Shown piece by piece: positions 42,561 to 55,300 of a stretch of DNA of 64,000 nt. Below the pieces are notes generated by a model. That model was not told the origin of the DNA and did not search any database. It saw nothing but the letters and a program-made list of their open reading frames with translations. The stretch is from Atherinomorus stipes. Its lineage: Eukaryota > Chordata > Actinopteri > Atheriniformes > Atherinidae. The DNA lies in NCBI GenBank assembly GCA_023101725.1, contig JALJCO010010517.1:1-64000 (forward strand), in the 5' to 3' direction. Both the position numbers and the translations under genes were made by a program. How positions within the stretch are numbered: the stretch's first letter is position 1; the number at the start of each line of letters is the position of its first letter.

Positions 42561-43362
42561 ATTATTTATAGGCAATAAATTTATCACTTTTAAAAAAAGG
42601 AAAATGAATGCTTTTATTCGGCACCCCTCTAGATGATTTGGGGATGTATAGTTTTTTTTTTTTTTTAAACTGTTGTTTTGCTGAAAATTTGTAGCTTTCA
42701 CCTTTAAAGGTACAGTATGTAAGAAAATCAAAGGTCAATGGCAGAAAAATGTGATATATAATTCAAAACTGTGTTTCTATTGATGTGTAATACCTTCACT
42801 AGAACAGCTGTTATGTTTGTTTTCTCAGAATGAGTCATTTATATCTCATTGCTGGAAGTGCACATACATGGATGTGTGTGTCTGTGCCAACATCTTTACT
42901 ACGGTGTCTCTGGACAAAACAATGTGTGTGAAGTGAGAACTCTGAACTTTAAAACTGCTGTACCAGCCTTGTTTAATGGGAGTTAAAGCACTGTTTGGGA
43001 TCAGTAATGTCTTAAAAACATTAAAGTAGTTCCTCATAGTCCAGTCATAGCTACACCTGAGACCCCGTATCCACTCACACATGAAAACATCTTTATGTCT
43101 GGGAGAATTTTGGCCACTAACGGCCACCGTACATTCACAAAAGTGCTTGAAATATGAAGTCATTTAAAAGAAAACATCTTTTCTTTCAATAACCCATCTT
43201 TACTAGGGGTGGACGATATTAGAATTTTGGCCGATATCCGATATGTCGATGTTTTAAAACTTGTGGCCGATAACCGATATCGATACTGATATTAAAGCTG
43301 AAAAAAAAAAAGCAGATATAGCAAATAGCAGTTTTGTTATCCGTTTCCGACATTTTAAGAAA

Positions 43363-44016
43363 TAGGGGTGGAAAAAAATATTGATACATTGAAATATCAC
43401 GATATCAGAATCAGAATGCCTTTATTGTCATTGAACCAGGGTCCCAGTACAACGAGATTTCTTCCAGCACAACCCATCCAAGATCAGACAAACATGACAC
43501 ACTGGAACCGGGAGGACTTGAGGAGCAGCACATACATGCGCATCCACGTTTGCAGATACATAGTGGAAGATAACATCGGGAGAGTTGAGGGGAGGGCGAC
43601 AAAAAAAAAGAGCCACTGTCTCTGCAGAGGACGTGATTATCGGTGATATTTTTATATGCAGATATCAAATCAATATCTAAAAACATGGCATCGCCGAGGC
43701 CATCCGAGTCCACACCCAGTCTCTGTCCACAAATGTTTACGTGGCCTCGGGGTGATATTTTCATGTGCAGATACCAAATCGATGTCTAAAGACGCAGCAT
43801 TAATCTATTTTACTTACAAAATCTTGCGAGATTTTATTGTTCTGTTACAAAATCTGACGATATTTCATGAATTCCTGTGAGATTTTGTAACAGAACAATG
43901 AAATATCACGGGATTTTGTAAGTAAAATAGATGGATACCGCGTTTTTAAATTTCAATACGATATCAGCACATGAAAATATCACAATATTTTAGTGTATCA
44001 ATATTTTTTTCCACCG
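43363..44016. mobile_element. Element nested in the hAT copy
   Basis: Inverted ends ggggtggaaaaaaatattga and tcaatatttttttccacc. Inside are a retroposon-like tail in reverse (cagaatgcctttattgtc at 43411-43428) and a perfect-looking hairpin at 43807-43930. No clear target duplication was found. Confidence 0.65.
43807..43930. repeat. Long hairpin, arms of about 50 bp
   Basis: ctattttacttacaaaatc at 43807 pairs with gattttgtaagtaaaatag near 43930, and tgttctgttacaaaatct pairs with agattttgtaacagaaca. The loop is about 25 nt. Confidence 0.8.
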
Positions 44017-44249
44017 CTAGTCTTTAGAAGTTAAGCCAGTAAAAAAGAAGTTTTTGTTTTGTTTTTTTTAGACTTTAGAAACAGCGGGCTGATCCGCTAA
44101 ATATCAGTTAAATATCTGCTAAATATCGGTGGGGGGGCCGATGTCTGATACTCAGTTTTAAGGCGATAGGCCGATACCGATAGGGCGCCAATTATATCGT
44201 GCATCCCTAATTTTTACCACTAGATGTCAGTAATTCTTACACGCTGCAC

Positions 44250-45213
44250 TGAAAAATAAGCATGAAAAGATGTAAATGATTTTACAGCAGTTTTTATTTG
44301 TGGACATTTTGTAGGTGAAAAGCGCATCAACAGTGTTCAAGAGGCGTGAGAGAGAAAAACACACCCCTAAAAAGAAAAGTTATCAGAAATATTCAAATCT
44401 GAAGAAAGTTGATATAAATGGAGAAAAATGTTTGAGGGTTACCACATGCACGCCGTTGGCAACGATGCTGACGCCGCGCGCCACCAGGAGGCCCAGGCGT
44501 CATGGCCGCCACCCAGGTGGGTCAGACTCCTCGCTGCCTCTCTGAGTTTAATGACCCTCCTGGGAACCCTTACCTGATGGGCCAGCTCCACGCCAGCGCG
44601 TCCAGGTGCTACAACATAAGCATTTCATTAAAAATTGAAACCAACGTTAAGCAGCAAAGCTCTCGTTCGGCATCGGGTAAGAGAAGAAGAGAAAGGTGGC
44701 AAATTAAAAAAAGAGAGAGAGAGCGAGAGATGATCTGGCACGAGTCCAAAGCTAGATGTACGCGAGCTGCTTCTTCCTCTCCTCGTCTGTCTGGTCCCCC
44801 CCCCCCCCCTCCTCTCTCTAATCACACTCTGACTTTACTTGACCTTTCTGTGGCTAATGAGTCGGCTTGTGGAAAAGCATTCTGGGTAGTACATCTCTAG
44901 TGAAGATGATGATGATGATGATGGTCTTTCTCCAACTTGCATGTGCTTGTGATTAATTCAGGGAGTGATTTTCTTCCCTGCCCCCCCCCCCCCGTCAGCA
45001 CATCTATAAAACACAGTGAGTTGTGGTGACCAAGTAAAGCCTGCGGTGGCTCCAGCGCTCGTCTTATTCTCAAGTGCTGCATTTAACTCCGGAGTTTGTT
45101 CATTTTTCAATGACTAACACAAGAAATAATGGACAGCAAACATATTCAATAATGTCTTTTTTTACTCTTAGTTAGTGTGATTATCCAAAACAACCCACTT
45201 TATTCATAAAGTA
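44250..45213. other. Desert sequence
   Basis: Contains CT/GA tracts, a C-run at 44796-44808 and a short (gat)n at 44905-44922. No exon supported. Confidence 0.4.
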
Positions 45214-45767
45214 CACACTCAAACACAGAGGTACCAGTTTGTACCTAAAAGGGTACAAAGCTTGTTGCTGGGGGGGGGGGGGGTTCCTTTCTGAAAGACA
45301 TTTCTGTACCATCAGTCCTGGTCCATTTTTGTACCTTATCAAGCTGTAAGAGTTAATAAAGTACAATTAAACCAATTAAAAATGATGAATAAAAGTCAAT
45401 AAAATAGAGATTATGACAACAATCAAAGATGCTAATAATAAATGAATAATTATTACATAAATATTAGGCCAAACACATAAATAATTATACATAATTATTA
45501 CTATGATTATTATGAAAATCATAAAATAGTAACTATAATTATACCACTGTTACTGTAAAAGCTACACACATTTTTCAATGCTGCAGGTACCCTTAGGGTT
45601 GAAATGGTACAAATTTGTACTTTATATTACTTTGAACCCTTTTTCATACTATATAGATACTTCTGGCCTCATAAAGACCAATATTGTACTTTTGAGAGAA
45701 CATTTGTAAAAAATGTACCTACAGATACAGAAATGTTCCTGTCTCGTACCTCTGTTTTTGAGAGCGT
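45214..45767. mobile_element. cactcaaacacagaggtacc MITE, copy 1
   Basis: The inverted ends cactcaaacacagaggtacc and cgtacctctgtttttgaga enclose an AT-rich core shared almost base for base with 50996-51545 (gattatgacaacaatcaaag, ttcaatgctgcaggtaccct). No coding content. Confidence 0.85.
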
Positions 45768-45915
45768 ATATTAAAGACAGAACATGTCTCCAAAGTGCTG
45801 CACATACAAAATATCCAGCAATAAAAATAAAACAAAATAAGATAAGAAAAAAAAAAAGTGTTGCTCAGTCTAGCTCCATCAGCTCTCATAAAAACAGTGA
45901 AATATGTTTTATATA

Positions 45916-46322
45916 CAGTCATCTTCAAAATGATTCATACCCTCAAATCAAAGGGTATGAATTCACAATAGTAATTCAAATAACATTAAACTAAAAAATG
46001 AATAATGAATGAAAAAAAACTAAAATTATAATATAGTGAAATTAAATATTGCTTCAAATTGTGCTTGAAAATAATAATTAGAAAAAACAAAATAAACCAA
46101 ACTGTCTCAGACACATTAGAGCATCTTTCCCATGAACATGGACCAACGTACCTGTCAACAGGTGCAGACGTCTGATTGGACGTTACAGAAAACACCTGAT
46201 TGCACTGATTGTCTCAAAGTGTTGCTCAACAACAATTTGGTTCAGGATCATGCTTGTTTGCTTGTTTTATTTGTTGTGTTTTTGTTTTTTATATATTTCC
46301 GTTGAAACCACAATTTATCATC
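45916..46322. mobile_element. TA-target MITE (cagtcgtcct), copy 2, right end lost
   Basis: Begins cagtcatcttcaaaatgatt after a TA and carries the shared core (cctgtcaacaggtgcagac, gattggacgttacagaaaac). The right end is missing. Confidence 0.8.
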
Positions 46323-46654
46323 GATACATCGATGCACCAATCAGCAGCCAGTGAGATGCCTACGTACACAGTGTGTCTATGGTTATTACTGTGTGGTGAT
46401 ACAGGACTTAGTATTCAACATTTACCTCACCAGGCAAAACATGACGCACACGTTCTTATTTCACAATGTCGGCCTGGTAAGTGCCAGGAAATTCCTCTAG
46501 AAATTGCTTTGGATGGTCTTCAGAAGCAGAGAAACAAGTTCCTGTCATCCGATGCAGCCAGTGAAAAGTACGACTGTCCACCGGAGACGTGGTTTTGGCG
46601 CTGAGTGGCGTGATGATGTGCAGAAGCTTAGAAATGACAGCAGGGATGCAGATG
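46323..46654. other. Unclassified sequence between MITE copies
   Basis: Contains open frames on the + strand (46504-46692 region) without any recognised domain. Possibly a fragment of an unrecognised element. Confidence 0.3.
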
Positions 46655-46656
46655 TA

Positions 46657-47144
46657 CAGTCGTCCTCAAAATTATTCATATCCTCCAATTAAAAAAAAGC
46701 CTAAACTCACAACAATAATTAAATAACAAGAAACTAGAGACACTAATAATAAAGAAAAATTTACAAAATTAGAATTTAGTGAAATAAAATATTGATTTTA
46801 AATTTTGGGTTGACATAATATATTTTTTTAAACCAAACAAACAAAACTGTCTCAGACACATTAGAGCACTTTTCTCATGAACATGGACCAACACGCCTGT
46901 CAGCAGGTGCAGACGTCTGATTGGACGTTACAGAAAACACCTGATTGCAGTGATTGGCTCAAAGTGTTGCTCAACAAAATTTTACTGGAGCCCCATCATG
47001 CTTGTTTACTTGTTTTATTTTTTGTGTGTTTGTTTTTAATATTTATCTTTTAAACCACAATTTAAAATCAATATCATGATTTTCAATAATTTTTAATTAT
47101 TTTCTTCTTTAATTGGAGGGCTTGAATAACTTTGAGGACGACTG
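46657..47144. mobile_element. TA-target MITE (cagtcgtcct), copy 3
   Basis: Starts cagtcgtcctcaaaattatt after TA and ends tttgaggacgactg. It has the same core as the other copies. The right flanking TA is mutated to TG. Confidence 0.83.
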
Positions 47145-47229
47145 TGAGCTGGAATAAAGTGGACAGTGCTGAAGCGTTGGTGTCAAACGGGAATCGTGTG
47201 TCCAGTTTTTATCAGACATGATGCGCGAG

Positions 47230-48068
47230 GTCTTACATGGTGAAATTTCTAGGTATCATTACAGACAGCAAACTTAGCTGGAAGCCTCACATTGAATATA
47301 TTAGAAATAAAATAGCAAAAATTATCAGAATATTGTTTAAAGTAAAAGATTTAATCAATGTAAAAGGTTTGTATATTACATACTCCGCCTTAGTTGTGCT
47401 CTATTTGTCAGAAATTTGGAGAAATGCAAATAAAATAAGTATTGACACTTTAGTTAAGTTACAAAAAAAAGCTATTAGACTTATTAATAAAGTGGGATAT
47501 TGTGAACTACTAATAAACTTTTTATTGAGGGCAATACTTTAAAATTTAAAGACATTGTATATATTAGAATACTGGAAGAAATGTATAAAGCTGTGAACAA
47601 AAGTCTTCCTTCTGGCATTCGGAAATGATTTAAGTTAAGAGAGTAAATATAATTTACGAGGTTTGTTGGTGTTTGAATATGCTGAAGAAAAAACTAAAGT
47701 AAAATCTAGATGTGTTCCCGTTATCGGTGTGAAACTGAGGGATGAACTCAAATTATCTGCTTTAAAAGAGCTTTAAAATGTAAAATTATAAAAATGTCGT
47801 GTACCTATATTGTGTAACCATGAGAATATGTAGTATGAATCTGTAAGAATATTTGAATATGAGTGTGTATATGTGTACATACAGTATGTATCTATGTAAA
47901 TGGACAGAAGATATTTTGTTTTGTAGACTGCCGAGTTAATGAATAGGGTCGGCAAGTATAAGCCTCGGCTTCAGCCTGTACCTTTTTTGGTAAATTATTG
48001 GTTTGTATTGTTCTATTTGTTTCTGGTATTATTTAGATTTACCAAAATAAAGCTTATCAATCAATCAA
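47230..48068 (+). pseudogene. 5'-truncated Jockey-superfamily LINE (RT C-terminal region)
   Basis: The frame from 47237 reads VKFLGIITDSKLSWKPHIEY, then RNKIAKIIRILFKVKDLI, SEIWRNANK and LQKKAIRLINKVGY. This is the conserved post-catalytic part of Jockey/L2/CR1-type reverse transcriptases (FLGI-x-D-x-LSW-x-HI; LQKKAIR). Later pieces are frame-shifted (EEMYKAVNKSLPSGIRK-like near 47570-47625; VIGVKLRDELKLSALKEL near 47720-47770). The 3' end is aaaataaagc then tatcaatcaatcaaac, a short repeat tail. The YxDD region is absent. Confidence 0.85.
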
Positions 48069-48074
48069 ACTGAT

Positions 48075-50995
48075 CAGAATCATTTCCACATCTTGTTTGT
48101 GTTCGGCAGCTATAAATGCATTTTCCTCCTATAAAACTCCGCGTACGATGATGCTGATCAGAATCAGAAATAATTAAATCCCAGTTATTCGTCCCAGGAG
48201 GGAAATCAGTGTAGTTGGAGCGAGCAGATGGAATCTCCCTGGAAAATTATTTCCTATCTCTGCTGTTATTTGACTTGTTTTCGTGTGTGTGCAGCTCAGA
48301 TCGTCTTCTCCTGCTGAATATGACTCACGTCCTAAACTGAAGTCTCTCCTTGATTTATTTATTTATTTATTTTTCCTGCCTTCAGGTGCAGAGTGTTCTC
48401 CATTTCACTCATAAAAGAGTTACACTGATACACATATGGTACAGATACACACGGCGGCCATGTAAACGCATCCGCCCACATGTGCAGACGCTGCAGGAGG
48501 AAGCAGGTGTGTGTGTGTCGGACGCTCAGAGGGAATTCTGGCTGATTGACTGTGTGTGTGTGTGTGTGTGTGTGATGTGTCGGAGTCTGCTGGCTCATTA
48601 TTACAACTTGCATATGTTGAGTTTAAGAATTCATCTGCTTTTCGTGGCGGAGAAAAGAAAACGTTTAGGAAGCTGGGTGGAAGAAGCTGGCGTCCACACA
48701 GCTGTGAGCAGTGTGGACGAAGGAAATATGGTGACAACTTTTCAGTAGGTTTAAATATGGGAATGTTACCTGTAGAAAAACAACACGAAGCCCATAACCT
48801 GCACGTGCTTCCTTCCCCCGGCTGGTCCGAGCCGCTGATTGGACGCAGAGCACCGGGGTTATTTAAGTAATGATGCACTGATTAATTATTACCTCGCCAC
48901 GATGAGTCGCGCCGCTCCGGCCGCTAAACCTTTTCCCTGTTTGCTTCAAACATTTTTGGCTTTTTAACCTCCGATCACAGTTTTACAAGGAGCCGCGCTT
49001 AGAACAATATTTAGGTAATTATCAGTGTTTCATGTGAGGAAAATAACGACCAGCAGCTCCGTGCTGCTTTCCTTCCCTCCTTCCTTCAGCTGCATCACAT
49101 TAACATGAAACCTTTGTTGGCTTAATGTGCCGCACTCCCTCATCACAAGGACTGATCGCTCACCGAGCGAGCGGCTTTGCATGCGGCACCTCTCACTCCA
49201 GCGAGTACTGCACACTCTGTTCCATCAAATCATAATTCATCTTTCCACGCCGACTCAAACGCCTCAAACAACAAAATGCATTTGCAGTTTCTCAGCCCAG
49301 CGCTCAAAGAAATACCTGCTTTTTCTCTCCATCAAACGTGCATCAATTAAGCGTTGATGTGAGGAGAAAGGACAATCTATAGTTTGGAGGATTTATTCAA
49401 TTTGCATCCGTAATTGCGTGCAATTTACAAACTCATTATTTTACAATTTAGTGCATTTAACAGCAGCTGGAGGGCAGATAATGGTGGGGCTATAGGGGGC
49501 TTCCACAGCCCCCAGATGGGCCCTCCTTCAAATAAACATGATGCAAAACACTGAAATGATGATATTCATCTGTCTGGCTTTAAAAAGTTAGATCGGGTGA
49601 AAGGAAATGATGAGAAAAGCAAAAGTTGAGAGAAATGCAGCTGCTTGTTTGTGCAACCTCAATAATTCATCATGCATGTGGAATCATACAGCACTGGTTT
49701 TAATGTTTGGATGTCCCGACCTGAAGCCACGACCGGGCCTGTTCTCGCGTCTCCAGCTCAGTCCTGTGAAAACACTCCAGACTGAAGGTGACACAGTCGT
49801 ACGAGCCCACGCTTTTATTACATTTGGCAGTTGGACGCGAGCCCGTGAAAGAGCGGCTTTCTCCTCTCTTCCCTGCGAAGGTGGGCGGCCGGCTGCTTTT
49901 CGGGCCTCTGAATTGGGGTCTTATCCGGGAGCGGCTCGGCCTTGTAAAGCTGGAAGAGAGCAGGAGGATTTTGTGGGTGTTTAAAGTGGGATTGTGCGTG
50001 CCGCGCCGTCGCTTTGTGTCCGTGATGGCCTCTCCTTTCTGCTCCTCTCGTAACTGATTGTTTACAGAGTGCCTCTCAGACGCTTTTATTTTTTCCCTGA
50101 GCCTTTAAGTATAAAATTTTAATTAGGAACACTGACAGGTCTGGCGCATGATCCACAGCCTTGCATCCATCACACGGAGAAGGAGAGAAAAGGGAGAGAC
50201 AAAGATGAAAAGAGAGTGAGAGACACTTTGCTTGTGGTGTGTCTCCACTTCCACGTCCGTCCCGTCCTCCTCCTCCTCCTCCTCTCTCCTGACGCGAGCG
50301 CCGGACTTGAGCAGCAGGTGCCATATTACTGTGTACAGAAAAGCAATTAGGCAGCATATTGGATGAATGAGGAGTGCATTAATATTAGCGAGTGCATTTG
50401 TCAGTGGCGTTTGATGCGAGTCCTTTTCTTTTCTTTCTGCAACATTAAGATTGTGGCGCTCATAAATTCTCTGCTTAAACCGCCATCTGCTGCGCTGTCA
50501 GCCCACACCGAGCCGAGAGGAGAGGAGAGGGGAGCCATTTATTCCCTCCTGCCTCTCTCACTGGGGAAGGAGAGTGAAAGACAGATAGATAAGAAGAAAA
50601 TGCATTCATTCCCTCCCTTTCTTTGCCGTTTCTCCCCTTTTTTTTGGGCTTTTGTTCCACAGGGACTGTGGAATGTGTATTAGGATTTATGGAGATGCTT
50701 GGCGCACACCGAGCGACAGTGCTCTTAAATCTGGCTGCTTTCCTATTGTGTGGAGAGCTACCTTCTGCTTACAGACACATCGCTTCTCATTGTGCTCAAC
50801 AAGGAGATAAATTCCTCCACGGATGCCAGTTCAGACAAGGCCTGAGAATAACTTAGAAAATACAGGTGGTTTAGTCATCGTGACTCAGCTCGTGTGTGTC
50901 CGGAGGTCGAGCTTCCGCCTGACCTCCGTCTCCTCGTGTACGTGTGCAGCAGTGGCACGTCGCCACGGCCATAAAAAACCCATAAAAAACCCACA
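48075..50995. other. Desert sequence, possible regulatory blocks
   Basis: Unique sequence with a (GT)n at 48553-48573 and (TTTA)n at 48354-48374. The parts at 49180-49480 and 50330-50480 (for example tgcgtgcaatttacaaactc; aggcagcatattggatgaat) are non-repetitive and resemble conserved non-coding DNA in style. No coding exon found. Confidence 0.35.
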
Positions 50996-51545
50996 CACTC
51001 AAAAATAGAGGAACCAGTTTGTACTGAAAAGGGTCCAAAGCTTGTCGCTGGGGGGGTTCCTTCTGTACCTGCGGTCCTGGTCCATTTTTGTACCTTATCA
51101 AGTACAAGTAATAAAGTACAATTAAACCAATTAAAAATGATGAATAAAAGTCAATAAAATAGAGATTATGACAACAATCAAAGATGCTAATAATAAATGA
51201 ATAATTATTATATAAATATTTGGCCAAACACATATATAATTATACATATAATTATTACTATGATTATTATGAAAATCATAATATAATAACTATAATTATA
51301 CTACTGTTTAGAAGTACTGCTATTTATAGTTATTGTACAAGCTACACACATTTTTCAATGCTGCAGGTACCCTTAGGGTTGAAATGGTACAAATTTGTAC
51401 TTTATATTACTTAGGACCCTTTTTCATAGTATATAGGTACTTCTGGCCTCATAAAGACCAATATTGTACTTTTAAGAGAACATTTGTAAAAAATGTACCT
51501 ACAGGTACAGAAATGATCCTGTCTTGTACCTCTGTTTCTGAGTGT
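50996..51545. mobile_element. cactcaaaaatagaggaacc MITE, copy 2
   Basis: Same family and orientation as 45214-45767, with ends cactcaaaaatagaggaacc and gtacctctgtttctgagtg. Confidence 0.85.
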
Positions 51546-51866
51546 GGACAATCAACAATGAACCGATGCTACAGAACAAGCGGTTGAACCTGATTGTTGT
51601 CCAGAAACTGGAAACACGTTGCATCAGCAGCATCGACACACGTGCTGGAACTGGTTTTTATTCACACATGTTCTCCTCGCATCATAAATACTGATGAATA
51701 CCTCTTCATTACAACAGTTAACTTCCTTTTTATTTGTTTATTTATTTTATGTTTGGACCCATTTTCACACATTTAACCCCTTGATGCCTGTAGTTGCAAA
51801 TTTGATACAAAGCTTACTTTTTTTTTTTTTTTTATCTATCTAGTTCATTTATTTGATTTACTATTA
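51546..51866. other. Unique sequence
   Basis: Nothing recognised apart from a T-run at 51819-51833. Confidence 0.4.
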
Positions 51867-51868
51867 TA

Positions 51869-52375
51869 CAGTCATCCTCAAAATCATTCACACCCTCCAG
51901 TTAAAGAAAAGTCTAAATTCACAATCGTAAATCAAATAACATGAAACTAAAGAAACTAATGATAATAATAATAAAAAACAAAAATAAACTAAATGAACAA
52001 ACTTTAGTGAAATAAAATATTGCTTTTGAATTGTGGTTGGAAATGATAATAAATCTTTCCCATGAACATGGACCAACATACCTGTCAACAGGTGCAGACG
52101 TCTGATTGGACGTTACAGAAAACACCTGATTGCAGTGATTGTATCAAAGTGTTGCTCAATAATATTTTAGCTTTGGAGCCCCATCATGCTTGTTTACTTA
52201 TTTTATTTTTACTGTGTTTGTTTTTAATATTTCTTTTAAACCACAATTTAAAATCAATGTCATGATTTTCAGAGAATTTTTATTTATTAATTCTTTTGTC
52301 AATTTGAACGTATTTCACTGACAGATGATTTTATTTCCTTCATTAATTGGAGGGTATGAGTAATTCTGAGGACTG
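51869..52375. mobile_element. TA-target MITE (cagtcgtcct), copy 4
   Basis: Starts cagtcatcctcaaaatcatt after TA (51867-51868) and ends aattctgaggactg. Same shared core as the other three copies, all in the same orientation. Confidence 0.82.
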
Positions 52376-55300
52376 CACGTTTTATTTCATGTTAGATATA
52401 TTATCTATCCATATTTGATAATTGATCTAACATTCAGCTGCATTTAATTTTCTTTTTGTGGTGTTTAGTTTGTCTCTATGGAAACAGATCTGGGTATTAG
52501 CGGTTAAAATGACTGACGATGACGATGGCGGTGAGTGACAGACCGGCTCCCGTTTTAGCCTTTTAATCCTAAATTGGCATTTTGTCTTGATTTCTTTCCA
52601 TGAACAGTTTTCTGCTGTTTTGTTGTTGTTGTTGTTGTTTGTGCTGCTGCTAAATGTGACAGATGCTAGTTTTTATTTGTGGTTGTCTTCATCACCTGCG
52701 GTGGCATCCAGCGATGTTGGGGGGGGGGTCAGTATGACCGTGAGCTGCTGCGTTATTGAATAAACCTATTATCTGTTGTATTGTGTGGAAGTATTTTTAG
52801 AAATGAGGGTGGGGGGGGGGGGCATCTCTATGCTCCAGGCTGGCTAAACTCGGCTTTGTCTCCTCTGGGGGGGGGACATCATGGTGTGGTGGTACCCTGA
52901 GTAGGGTGGGGTGATTTTGGAGGGGGGCAGTGACCCCCATCCTAACTCATTTCCCTTATTCAAAAATAGAAAGAGTGAAAGAAGCATGAAAGTGTCAGAG
53001 GAAGATTACTGTCACACCACCGTTACCGTGACGATGCCCCGCGGGCAGTACGGGGGCGGGTTCGGTGGGGGTCGACCGGATGGATGGAGGGAGGGATGGG
53101 GGGTGGGGGCTGGTGATTAGCTCACCCTGCGGTGAGCGCTAAGCGGGCTAATCTGCAGCTGTGGGTGTAGAGGAGCAGGAAGACTCAGACGTGATGACTC
53201 CACTGCTGCATCTCCGTCACACGTTGTCATCTACGACTGCTGCTGGATGTGAGGAGTTTCTAACGGTGGTTTAACATCACGCACACAGGAAACCTGCTGG
53301 TGGAGTGAACTGGGATTTCTGTCATGTCTGCACGGTGGTGTAGGCTACGTCAGTGATTCTGAACCACGGGGCCGCAGCCGAAGCTCGGGCCTCCAGCGCC
53401 ACCTAGAGGCCGTGAGGACCGTATGGTTACTCTGTTATTTATGACTGGATGAGTTGCAATGTAGCCTCCCCCCACCTGGTGGCGCTAATTTGTCAGAGTT
53501 CATCAAACAAGCAGAACACTCTTAAACCCGGATGAGTTGAATTTACTTTAAAAATTTGAGGAAACTGGTTGTCCTAAAAATTTTAAGTAATGCTTGATAA
53601 AAACGTGAGTGTATTTCACATCAACTTTTAAGTTCAGTGTAGTAGGAAAATTAAGTTTTCATTGATGGGAGTGACTAAGTAGAACGAACTAGAAAGGTTT
53701 CAGTTTGTAGAAACTCCTTTTGAACATGATAAACGTCACAATGTTATAAGTTGATTAAGTAGACGAGGAAACAAAGCTGATTAACTTTACGTAATGTAGA
53801 TGAGATGCTTCTCTCAAACCATTTTTTTCCTGGTTTGTGCCATCATTGCAAGGTTCAAGTTCTTCTTCCTTAAAGAAATCAGTGAACTGAAGTAGTTTAA
53901 AAGCAAAATCTTGATATGGTTGGGTTTTGGCTGAAATTAACATCAGACCACAGATGTTTCTGTCATGATGCAGCAGCTGCTGGATAAATCCGGGCTACGA
54001 GTGAAGAAGACACTCAGCTAGCTGCCAGCCTGTAGCTAACGTAGTAAAGAAGAATCATAAATAATGAAGACAAAAATGGTCCCAAACCACCCCAAAAGAG
54101 GCAAAAATCCACTCCAATTGATTAAATACAGATTAGTGAGTGGAGATAAAGTAAAGCTGAGAAGACTGGATAGCACAAGCTAACGCTAACATTAATGCTA
54201 ACACCAATGCTAATGCTAACATTAATGCTATTGCTAATGGAAGCCCTGAAGCATCTGGGGCTTCATTTGGAAACAAACATCTAACACTGGTTGGAAAGAA
54301 AAAAAATTTAAGAAAAAAAAGAAAAAAATCAGCTGTTGATGTAGAAAATGTCTGCTATGTTTGGAAGTTCTTTCAAAAAAATTCTAAGAAAATTTAAATA
54401 AATAAATTAATTGTTCAATGAAATTTTGTGCTTTAATGGCCTGTCTAAACAAGTAAAATCCAGGTTTTTACAGATTGTTTAAGTTTAGCCTGTTTTATTT
54501 TCATTGTGATCTATGACTGCACCATTTTATCTCTTTTCCAAAATAGTTTCCATCATTTTTTTCTGTTGTTTCTCTTTTTGTAGTTAAATGTTGTACATTT
54601 TGTGTTTATAGCCTAATTCAGATTTGTTCTTGCAGGAGTCTGATTTTATTATAGAAGTACTGTGAAACTGAAATACAAACATACAAATATACAAATGAAT
54701 GAATGAATTATTAATTATTAAACTGATTAACTTAAATGAGTAAGATTCTTATTTACATGAGAAAATATTACTTTGTGTCCATGAAAATCAGTGCTGAGTC
54801 TCCCATTAAATGCACACACGACTATCTCTTAGCATGAATGCTAACTTAACATTGAAAAACCCATAGACAGGCTAACGCAATTAGCATCACTACTGTTGTC
54901 AAAACGTTTTTTTTTTTTCTACTTGTCCTGTCCAGCATCAAAGCAAGCAGAATGGAAATCTGTTGTTTGAGTGTGGGAGTGGTCTATCTGTATGTTGTCA
55001 AAACGTTTAACACAAACGTTTCTTCAAACGTTTATCACTTTACACTGACATCAAATAAACGTCACTGATCGTTTACAGACGTATGTTGTACAGAAAACAT
55101 GCAAAAGATGATGAAAAACACGAAGCTCCAGTGCAGGAATGTCACGTTACAAGAAACTACGGCAAGTTTGAGAGAACAAAAACATCCCGTGCGGCAATTC
55201 CACTACCGGCTTTCTGAAAGGGGCCGCAGCACCGAACATACCGACATGGGAAAAAATGACGTTGGTTATCGCTGTAAACGTCGGTGTTGGTAAATTTTCG

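Larger units (their letters stand above)
43204..44209. mobile_element. Non-autonomous hAT element (taggggtggacgatat)
   Basis: The termini taggggtggacgatat and atatcgtgcatcccta are imperfect inverted repeats. They are flanked by atctttac (43196-43203) and atttttac (44210-44217), an 8-bp duplication with one mismatch. Subterminal gccgata and cgatatcgata repeats are typical. The interior is occupied by another insertion. Confidence 0.85.
42703..44249. mobile_element. Outer TIR element hosting nested insertions
   Basis: The left end tttaaaggtacagtatgtaag and right end gtaattcttacacgctgcac are imperfect inverted repeats of a common fish MITE type. The ccactagatgtcagta motif precedes the right end. 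A hAT element is inserted near the right end. Confidence 0.65.
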
